Shown here: positions 54,962 through 64,000 of the stretch, in pieces
Layout: the number at the start of each line of letters is the position of its first letter
Position numbering within the stretch: position 1 is the first letter of the stretch
Origin: Himantopus leucocephalus
Taxonomy: Eukaryota; Chordata; Aves; Charadriiformes; Recurvirostridae
Reading direction: 5' to 3'
DNA: 64,000 bases
Assembly: GCA_003993805.1 (NCBI GenBank)
Contig: RSEF01000014.1
Span: 4,529,867-4,593,866, forward strand
Translations under genes and position numbers: made by a program
The notes under the pieces: model-generated
Databases searched by the model: none
Seen by the model: only the letters and a program-made list of their open reading frames with translations
Told to the model about the DNA's origin: nothing

Positions 54962-57620
54962 ACAATTTAGAACTTTACATCTACATTGCTCATGCGCAGT
55001 CATTGCTTGGGAACAAGTAAAAATAATAGTGAGCGTGATGATTAGTTTCTGGGGAGATTGTGTGAATGGTGATGAGGCTTGACAGGGTCCTAGATGCCTG
55101 CAAAGGTTTGCGAATGTAGCCCTTGAACTGTACTTTCTCCACGTAGTTATTTTCTGGTATACCCTGAACTCCTGCCCGCATACTGTATCGTCCTTAACGG
55201 ACAGAATTCTGCCGTGCTGCGTCAGGGCAGCGGTGAGACAAGGAAGGGACTGTTCTCCCCCCTGCTATTTCTTTCTTATTGTTGTTACACTGGTTCAGAA
55301 AAATTAGGTTTTTTAACAGACAATCCTATGGGATATGTCGATGCTTAGATGAAACATCCGTTTGAAGCCATCGGTGCGTGCATTCCTGTCTGCAGCACTA
55401 CTTTGAAGTACGCACTTCCTCAGGATGGACGGAAGGCAGGCTGAGGTTCCTTGCAGCGGCTGAGAGCGAGGACGGAGCCATTGCTGGTGTGTAATATTGA
55501 GTGTAGATTCACTTGGCACAACGAGCGCGTGTGTGCCTGCCCAGGGGCATTGCCCGTGAGCTCTCCTTTTTCTGGAAGGAAGTGCCGCTTGTGCGTCTCA
55601 GAGCATGGAAAACGTTCTTGGGAGAGGTTTAGTGCAAGAGAAAAGGCCTTTGAGGGGCCAAAGCAACTGTGTGAGCCCCGTCAAACTTGCACATGTTGGG
55701 TAACGACCCTCAACACACAAGCGGATGGGGGCTTGTGGAAGGAAAATGAGAAACGCCGTGCAGACGGATGCTTCAGCCAAGCCAATTCCCTGAAACGCGG
55801 CTGCCGCAGAATGACAGCTCTCAAGGTCATGCCAAAGACATGTGAGACTGCATGGGAATAAACCCGAACTGTAATCTCTGACAGGTTGTGCAGAAAGCTC
55901 CGGTTGTATAAGAAACCTGAGGTAATATGACACTTTCCGTAAAGCAGAAAACCCTTGTTGGTGCGAGCAAAGCTTCTGAAATAATCTCTTCCTCTGCTTT
56001 TCTCCTCTTTTCTGCTCTCATTTCAACGGCCATTAGATGATATGTTACCCACTGGCTTCAAACCACTGCAGGCATCCCTGTGACGAAGGGCAGACGTTCC
56101 CACAGCAATTCCGGAGGGCTTAGCAGAGCTTATTCACTCTGAAGCATTTCTTGGAGGCTTTTCACTCTCTCCCTGTGGCAGTCCTTTGCCCAGTGCTCTT
56201 GCGGGCACAGGCTGCTCTTAGCGTGTTTACAGATTCCCAGCTTTTCCACTGGCAGCTCAAATTCAATCAGAATTTCATATTATTTCAGCAACCCACAGCA
56301 AAAGTAAATGCCAATAATATTGGAATATGATAATAGTGCTGTGCACAGGCTTGCAAAATTTGCTGTAGCAGATTGCACACTGTTACCTAAAATCTCTTAA
56401 CTTTTCTGCACAGCCTAACCAAGCAGGGTAAAAATACCTCTGTCCTCAGAGGTTTTTAGCGGCTAGATCAGACAAACATCTGCTGGGAATAGATTTGGTG
56501 TTGATTTGGGGTTGAGGACGCATATTAGGTGACTTCTCAAGCACCGCTTTTCTAGGATTCCATGTTTCTTCAGAGGGGAACAAAGGAAGGAGAGTTTCCC
56601 CTATCACTTGGTGGAGGTGTAAATAGGTTTCTCTCCCTTAACTCCACACGTGAGCGTGGCTGTTTCCAAGCACCATGCAAGGCAGAGGAGTTGTTCCCTT
56701 GTCTCCTAGATGTGGCCCAAGGGACTTGCCCGTGAGGCTCCCCTCCTTTCCCAGCACTGAGGTTGGTTTCGGTAAAGCGTCCTGGAGAAGGGGCGCTCCT
56801 GCACAGCCCCTCGCCAGGAGCCCGTCCCCCACTCTCTGGCCCGCTCCGTGCCCGTGGGGGGGGCTGCTGTAAGGGTGATGGAGACAGCCAGTGGTCCCAT
56901 CATCTCTGCGGGAACAGAAAGAAGATCAGAGACGGTGGCTTGTATCAGCTGGGACGGGGTGTTTTGGCCAGAAGGGCAGCAGGAGGCCAAGAAGCGAGCG
57001 GCACTGCTGGCTTCTGCTGCAGGAGCCCTGACGGTGCGCCTGAAGGCCGGAGTGCCCAGTGCCCAGGGGCTACGGGACCCCCAGGTGCCTCCGGAGCCCC
57101 CACCGTGCCACAGTGGAAGCGGGAGAGGGCCATGGGTAGACTGCCAGGCTATGAACGTAAGCTCCCAGCTTTTCTCCCACGCCCTGACTGAAAGTGCGAA
57201 CACAGCCAGGCAACCTCCTGACTACTCAAAGGGAGCCCGGTGTCTTGCTGTCTGCAGATTGTTGTCTGGTGGTGCTTCCACAATCTCCCTGAGCTGTCTG
57301 GGAAAACTGCTTGTGTTTGTCCAAAAGTACAGCCCTGCTGCACAGCGCAGAGCCTCGTGCTGCCAAGGAGGAGGTCGGGCAGTTGCCCTCCTTCATTCCT
57401 CAGGTCTTCTGGGAGAGAGCAGTTGTGGGCGAGGATGATGACGTGTAGTATATGGCATGCAGCAAATACAAAATTGGCTTGAGGAGCATGCTTCGGTGTG
57501 CCTCCAGATGGGTGGAGGTAGGTCTGGCGCAGTGGTAGGGCAGTAAGATGTCCCCTGCTGTGTCTGCGCGAGGGTTGCTTCTTGGAAGGAGCAGAGGCTT
57601 GGGAGGGCAAAAGAGTGGGA
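54962..57620. other. Unique DNA, GC-rich at 56650-57460
   Basis: Frames of 196 residues (plus, 56848-57438), 165 residues (minus, 56706-57203) and 198 residues (minus, 57149-57745) overlap in the GC-rich part and exclude one another. None has a domain I recognise. Positions 56220-56420 are AT-rich and repeat-free. No gene is called. Confidence 0.45.
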
Positions 57621-57625
57621 CCAGA

Positions 57626-57652
57626 GGACCTGACCATTCTGTGATTCTGTAA
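57626..57652 (+). mobile_element. Probable CR1 3'-end stub
   Basis: GAGGACCTGACCATTCTGTG followed by ATTCTGT resembles the CR1 3' terminus with the start of its octamer tail. Upstream similarity (GGGACCA) is too short to define the insertion. Confidence 0.5.
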
Positions 57653-58985
57653 GCGTTGGCAGAAAAGCTCCTCTGTGCTCGCCCTGGTGCCCTCAGGCTT
57701 CTTGATGTTGGTGTTGCTGTGTTCAGTGGATCTGTTCAAGTTCAAGGCTATGGGAATGCAACACAGCTTGTCCTAAGAGGAAAAATGCATTATTGTTAAC
57801 TTATTATTGATCTTGTTAATTATAGTAATTGATCTACTATTAACTTTGCACCGGAGCCATAACTTATGAGTTTGCAGCTGGAGATAACGCTGACGCAAAG
57901 ACGCAACCATGTGAAACACTAACTGGGTGGAGTTTCCGAATGGTGGTGACAAGTGACTGTGTTTATGGAATTGCTGAAAAGCTGAAGCTATTCTATAAAG
58001 TAAAGGGATCTTATGTTCCCTTAATGAATATTTTAGCAATTCATGTGTAATTATTTGAACTTTCTAAATTGTAAATTATACTGCTACGAATTCATCCTTT
58101 CTAGTCGTACAGGAGCTTCGTGGTATTTTAGAGTGCATTAACTCCCCTGAAAATCCCTCACTCATTCCTGTGCAATTTATTCTCCTGTTTTCTGTAATGA
58201 GTTAATGTATTTTGAATGAAGTTGAGTTCCTCACCGTATGACTGCACGGTAAGAGCTGCTTCCAGCTCCCCTGTCAGCCGGCTGGCAGAGCCCCGCGTCC
58301 GGGTCCCCAGCGGTACTGCCGCTGCGTGCTGGGGCCCGCAGAGGACGATGCGTGGAGCTCTGACCTCGTCGGCGTTGTAGAGAACACAGACAGACAAAGC
58401 AGACAGTCGGTCCTCAAAGCTTCGCCCGCTTGGGCAACGCCTGCATGTACGATTGCCTCTAAAATCCTCGCTGAAGTTATTTAGCATCTACCACTGCTCA
58501 GCCGCAGACCAGGCTCCCACCGCGCTCGCCGCCTCCCGCGCCCAGCAGGACGGTCTGCTCTATAGATTCTATGTGATTCGAGTCGAGGGAAATCTTTCCT
58601 ATTGACGGTTTGGGGGGCAGAGGGGCCGTTTCCAAGGTCACTACCCAGAGCAAATGCGGTCTCCTAGGCAGGTGATGTATGCGCTGCATCCTTGATGTTC
58701 TTGTTATTGGAACATGATGAGAAACTGAGGTAAATGACACAGACCCTGGGGCGTCCTACCTGCAAGGCATGTAGGGTGCTTGGAATATATAAGCATTTCT
58801 GCTAATGATCAGCCATCATTCTAAATGCTGCAACCAGCTGCAGGTGCTTTATTATTCAAGACAAATCATCGCCTTCATTTGTTTCCATCAGAAACCGACT
58901 TAGAGAGCACATCTCTGAGGATAGGAAATGAAATAAGTGACTCTTTCGGCAAGAATTACATATTACTGTGGCTTTAGCATTATCA
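57653..58985. other. Unique non-coding DNA
   Basis: AT-rich at 57780-58140 and GC-richer with scattered CpGs at 58250-58540. No gene or further named repeat is seen. Confidence 0.4.
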
Positions 58986-58987
58986 AG

Positions 58988-59214
58988 ATCTGGTTTATCG
59001 GGGTAACAAAATAATGTGTTTTTAATATCAGATGGAGATGTATTTAGTTTGGAAGAAGTGTTTTTGAGAAACATGGAGAGAGAAAAGAGAGTGATACAGG
59101 NATCTGGTTTATCGGGGTAACAAAATAATGTGTTTTTAATATCGGATGGAGATGTATTTAGTTTGGAGGGAGTGTTTTTGAGAAACATGGAGAGAGAAAA
59201 GAGAGTGATACAGG
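58988..59214. repeat. 113-bp tandem copies around a single N
   Basis: Positions 58988-59100 and 59102-59214 are each 113 bases and differ at three sites, all A in the left copy and G in the right. N at 59101 separates them. Unmerged contig ends from two haplotypes explain both the lone N and the few transitions. A true recent tandem duplication is the alternative. Confidence 0.8.
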
Positions 59215-61059
59215 GGAAAAAAATTTGGAAAACTTTCTAGCAGCACTTCATGTATGAAGAAGAGGCCTAGCTTCTGAAAGTAGAAAAGTAGGTAACGGAT
59301 GCGTATTTTGCCATCAGATGCTTAAACTGGCACTTGGTGTGGGGTTTATAAAGCACAATTCCGGGTCGCCACAACACAGGAGGTTTGTGTTCAGCTCAGC
59401 CTTCATCCGTGTGCTGAAGTGTTTTGTTCAGTCGTGGCCTGCAGTCTGATTTCCAGCTCCCGTCTTCACCAGGTACCAAGTGCCTCGAATACCCCGGTGA
59501 ACAGCAATTAATGACACTCAACCACTTCAAATGCTGGGATAAATTGCAGCATCTCCCAAAGGTGGCTATTAGAGCTAATCAGAAAATGCTGTACTTCCTG
59601 CAGAAAATGTCAACTTCTTGTTTTTGTATACCAAAAGCAATCAGAGTAAGTTCTTTCTCCAAGGAACGCTCCTTTAAAATAAAACCGCATACTTTTCATA
59701 AAAATTCTCTCTGGTCAAACCCCCGGATTTCTGTCAAAAGGTTTTTGGCTGGTTTTAATGATTATTGCTAATGCTGCCAAATACTGTGATCCAGTTGCAA
59801 GGAATTTTAATAGAGGCTCATTTTAAGAACTGCATCCCCTCAAACTGACTCTGCGGTTAAGAATATTATGGCTTGTGAGATTTTGGGGAGAAGTATTGCA
59901 AAGCAGAATATCAGTGTTTAAAAGGATGACACTATAAAAACCTCTTGAGGCTTAAAATTTATGACCATCTATACTGCAAGAGACTTGAGTCAAAGGCAAT
60001 ATTTCAGTGCAAACCAATCAAATGTGATTATTTCACTGAACTTGAACCAGATTTAGATGTTTTTCAGATCTGGCATGAGTTCAGTTCTTATTTTGTTAAA
60101 ATTGTGAAGTTAAATGAGTTTAAAGATTTCCTGCCTATGAATTTGGCATACAGAAGGGAAGCGCATAAGCAGGTGCTGCTGTTGAGCACTAGCTACGTTT
60201 TTGGAAGTGCTGCAGCTTTCATTTTATATTGAAGGAGTTGAAATAAATATTATTATTGTGCTAAGAAATCTCTCTGGCTGTTTCTGAAATCCAGCTATCT
60301 GCCACATTCTGTTTCTATGACTTATTTTTACTGCTTCAGACTGGACATCCAGAGGGTGTAAATGTATTCTTATTTAGTATCATTAATATTTTTAGTTACT
60401 TCTGTGACAATATTTATTTGCTAATGAGTTTTCCTCTCACTGACATTTCTAGAGCAAGTTAGGTTAAACTTGCAAAAGGTGTAGTTGACAGTAACTTCGC
60501 CTCCTGGGAGTGCTGGTTACAGCAGTAAAGAGTATCACATTGCGTGTGGTCACAGAAATAAAATTGCACGCTTAAAAAATTAACCTGAGTAAGCCAAGCG
60601 TTCGTGCTGCTTTCTGGGAGCTGTCGTTATAAGGGAGATGTGTATTTGACTGTTTTATCAGACTATTTTCTAGGGACAAAACGATCATCTAAACCTTCCT
60701 TTCAGCCAGTAAACAAATCCAGAAGGCTCAGACTTCACCTCTGGCTTAAACTCCCAGAGGAGGAGTAGTAGTTATGTAAATGGGAATGAAGTTTTGCCTA
60801 TATTCTCTTGAACTGTTTGATATCTGAGGTTGTTTGAACATTTCCCTGGACAATATAAGCCTGAAAGGTTGATTTTTTTCAAAATAAGTATCTCCACCAA
60901 TGACACTACCTTCACACACAGATCCGCTTGGCAGAAAGGCAGCGGTTTTAGTCCAAGCTTTTTAATGAATATGCTAAAAATTCACTGAAGCCAGCAGCTC
61001 TGAAAAGCAGTTGCCAGCGGAGAATGACACCATAAAGTGCATAAAGAAAGGAGAGCATC
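59215..61059. other. Unique AT-rich non-coding DNA
   Basis: Frames of 115 residues (59424-59771) and 95 residues (59945-60232), both plus, have no homology I can name. No RNA gene or named repeat is recognised. Confidence 0.4.
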
Positions 61060-61335
61060 AATGTGCGGGGCTCCAGCTGACGGCCCCCGGCAGCCGCGCG
61101 TCCTGCGTCTCCTCGGAATCTTGGACAACATTTCTGTGGAATTTGTGTGCTTTTGTACATGGCAATTATCGATCATTTTGGGCACGGCTGGGCAAGCCAG
61201 CATGGTGGTGTGCTGCCAGCGCGGAGCGCCTGCTGCCCGCCATCCTCGTGCCGGCGGGCGCGAAGCCCGGCGGGGGGTTGTGGCGGCCGGTGCAGCGGTT
61301 CCCGCGCGCAGCACAGGCGGACGCTCCTTTGCGTA
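61060..61335. other. Small CpG-dense cluster
   Basis: CpG dinucleotides are concentrated at 61077-61112 and especially 61216-61335, within otherwise ordinary DNA. All three + frames and several minus frames stay open here because of the composition. The patch is smaller than a typical CpG-island promoter. It could mark an unannotated lncRNA promoter or simply a GC-biased remnant. Confidence 0.45.
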
Positions 61336-64000
61336 ACACGGCTGTTTCTTTGGGGTTTATCCTCCTTCCCATTGCCCGTCTGCTTCCGGGTGTCAGAGCA
61401 GAAGCTCTGCTGTGTGTGCTCCTCGGTGACATTCCGGCAAAAAAGGAATTTTGGGGGGGGAAGAGGGTTATGTTTTTTTTAAAGCTCAGATTCCCCTGTC
61501 CAAAAACTACAGCTTTCCTGCGGTGCCATAGACTAATCCCAATCGAATGAACTCAAAGCCAGTCACCTTCTGTCTGGCCAGTTTATACCGAGAGCTGGCC
61601 GAACCACACAATGGCAATGAATTCACTCCCGACTTTGTCGTGGTTTTCTGTCCCTCTGATGTGTGAGTCGACCCTGACTTCAGCAAAGGGATTATTCATT
61701 CCTTGGTATTCACTGCATAGATCTTGTAAATAAAGCTTGTAAATTGTTTGCTTTGACTATTTGCTGCTTGTGAGATGTGGATGTATTATTATGTTTAATC
61801 AGAGTGTGCTTGGAAGCAGAAGTATTTTTCATGAATAATGGCTTTATCCAAATATAATGAATATGATTCTTCTGAATTCAGTGGATTTTGGATTAGGTCT
61901 GAAATGAGTGGCATATAGAAAGCATTGGGGAGGATTTATTTCAGTGCGTGCATTTCTCATTTTTTCTTCCCTCAAGATACTGTCATATCTTGCACCTTCT
62001 TAGATGGAGGAACCAGACACACCTGTGACTTTGCTACTGGCTTTCAAAAAAACCCGAGAAGTCAAATGACTTTCAAAAATTTAGAATACAGAATTTAATA
62101 TGATGCAACTGGAAAGGCGGCTGCTTAACAGCAGTGCCTGCTTGGGGCAGTTTTGTCTGAGCCGTCAGAGGGGTAAATGCATAATGTTGAGAAGTACTCC
62201 TTGGGGGCTGCTTCTTAGAATACGTAAATTGGCCTCTTACGCAAGATCAAACCAGTGACGTTGGGAAACATCAGTCAGCCTCAAGAAGTAATGTGCACCC
62301 CATTTTCAGTTGCTTGTAATTTTGGCAAACTTTTACCAGCTTGAGAGGAGGTTCATTAGTTTTCTGTCTTGGGCTGAAGTTTCCTGTGAACTTTAGCCAG
62401 AACGCCTGCTGAGAAACGGTGGTTTTTCTTAAGGTCAAAATTGGGTGCTCCTGCGGAGGTCTAGTGTAGCCCTTTGAAATTCGGCAGATATTGTGTCCTC
62501 ATTCAGTGCGGTACTTGTGTCACAGAGAATAGGTGTGTGTTATTCAGATGAACACTATAAATACCTGCAGGCTTAGGAGGATAGGGCAGGGCTTTCTGGC
62601 CGTGCTTTGAGCGTGGTGGTGGAGCCAATGCGCTTCGGCAATACCACCCAGCCTAAAGCGCTCCAACTTGGTTACAGTCTGGTTGAGTATGGTTTAGTCG
62701 GGGGTTGAAGAGGATTTGTGTTTGTTTTTCTGTTTAAAGAAATGCTTGGGTTTGGTTTTTTAGGACAAAGGTGTAGGGACTTACATTCTGTCTTTGGCAA
62801 GCTGACATGGCACATGTGCATGTGCGCACGGTCCTTTTCATCTCAAAGCTGTGGCCAACTCACGGTGGTGTTGCGGGGAGGTCGGCAGGGCTGAGGCTGG
62901 TGGGAAGAGCGATGGAGGGTGAAGAGAAAACAAGACGAGGAGCTGGGGTACAGGGTGGCAGGTACGTGCGGGAGGAGCTTTGAACTTGTTGCAAGGCTCA
63001 CAGTGTCAGTCGGACCAGCTGAGTGGAAGTGGGACATCAGTGTATGTAGTTCTACTAAAGAAACAGGCTCGGGAAACAAGGGAAAACCTCCCTGGCCGGT
63101 GGTGTTCTCCTGACATCTAGGTTGCAGGGTGTTTTGGGCACTGGCTGAAAATGGTTATAGCAGAGGGCAGAGACTTTGCAGCCAAGGTGGGGAGTGCTCT
63201 CCTGTGGGCAGCTCCTATATGAAGACGCCCTTCTTTCCACTGGAATTTGGATCGTGTTCTTCACTGATTAGGTTTTCTAATATCTTTTTTTTTCAATATT
63301 ATTTTTTTCTGAAGCGTTAGCCGCACACACAGCGTCTCTGTTAGCAGTTTCTTAATTAAAAATAGTCAGTTTAGCTTTACAGGAATGAAACTTTCTTAAA
63401 GTGCTACCGCCTGGCATGCAGGATACGAAGCGCTATTCCGTATAATGTATTTTGCTTCATTCCTGTTGGTCACTAAGAAACCAGCTTGGAAATAACTGCC
63501 TCTTCCTAGACAGGGGTTTCCTCTTCAGAGTAACCATGTTTGGAAATGAGTAGGATCTTGGTGTTCGTGAGGACTGTTTCCCGGGCCATCAGAAATGGCA
63601 GCCTGTGTTTCAGACGTACCAGTTCATACGCAGGAGGTGACAAATCTGTCAGCTCCCACCCCGTGGGGTGTGAGGAGAACGTGCTCCGTGTTCTGGTACG
63701 CCAGCTCTCCCATGCTCTGTGCTGGCTATATTTTATTCCTTCAATTTCTCACGCTCCTGGGTCTTAACAATTTCTATAAACAAACGGATTTATTCCCAGC
63801 ATGTACATTATGTGAAACTACTGGTTTGGGTTTTTTAACAAAGATTAGGCTGATATTCTGAATTCAGCAGAATAAAGCAGCTTTTTGATGCGAAGGATGT
63901 AGAGCTATCGAAAGATTCCATGTGTGATAGAAAGGAGCCTTGAGCTCCCTTCCAAAGGCAACATATACTCTGTATTCCTTAGGAAATTGCCACAACTGGA
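61336..64000. other. Unique non-coding DNA
   Basis: A G8 run lies at 61453-61460, and AT-rich DNA follows at 61700-62110. No exon, RNA gene or identifiable repeat is seen. Frames remain below 90 residues except the tail of the frame from the CpG-dense cluster. Confidence 0.45.

Noticed and set aside
56706..57745. Overlapping 196-residue plus and 165/198-residue minus frames
   Set aside because: Mutually exclusive frames in GC-rich DNA with no recognisable family or splice structure.
59945..60232. 95-residue plus frame as a possible exon
   Set aside because: AT-rich, no recognisable homology, and no convincing splice sites.
1..64000. CRISPR arrays, operons, prokaryotic or viral gene clusters, LTR retroviruses
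   Set aside because: No regularly spaced repeats, no dense collinear ORFs, and no LTR pair, primer-binding site or gag/pol/env homology seen. The DNA is clearly vertebrate.

Overview
This is a piece of a vertebrate nuclear genome, almost certainly a bird. The main evidence is the repeat content. Nearly every recognisable interspersed repeat is a CR1-type LINE. The younger copies end in the avian CR1 3' tail (ATTCTATG-like octamers; on the + strand, ATAGAATCATAGAATGG followed by GTTGGAAGGGACC). No L1, Alu or other mammalian-type young repeats were seen. A few old fossils (diverged CR1, MIR-like SINE pieces, palindromic foldback repeats) are of the kind shared among amniotes.

I find no protein-coding gene, exon, tRNA, rRNA or known small RNA that I can support in 64 kb. 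The open reading frames are short. They are opened mainly by GC-rich composition, often run on both strands at once, and show no recognisable domain apart from two CR1 ORF2 C-terminal remnants. The window is therefore either a gene desert or part of a very large intron.

Layout. 1-5 kb: unique AT-rich DNA with a palindromic repeat fossil at 4.3 kb. 5.0-5.4 kb: an old CR1. 5.6-6.4 kb: a CpG-rich stretch. 6.5-7.3 kb: AT-rich DNA. 9.0-9.9 kb: two assembly-type duplications and an N gap beside CR1. 10.6-12.7 kb: GC-rich DNA. About 12.9-16.7 kb: AT-rich DNA with homeodomain-type TAATTA sites and a strong hairpin, the best candidate here for conserved regulatory DNA. 17.5 kb: a relatively young CR1. 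21.1-22.6 kb: a long, very old CR1. 26.2 kb: a CR1 with a gap inside it. 26.5-37.3 kb: AT-rich DNA with several enhancer-like blocks. 38.4-40.6 kb: GC-rich DNA. 41-47 kb: unique DNA with simple repeats. 47.3 kb: a CR1. 52.5 kb: an old CR1. 54.4-55.0 kb: a MIR-like SINE and a CR1 with a gap. 56.6-57.5 kb: GC-rich DNA. 61.2 kb: a small CpG cluster. 61.4-64 kb: unique DNA.

The assembly is imperfect. There are three 100-N gaps, all inside or touching CR1. Nine single Ns lie between near-identical tandem copies (four cases), in homopolymers (three) or in unique sequence (two). Conservation claims are inference from composition and motifs, because no alignment could be run.
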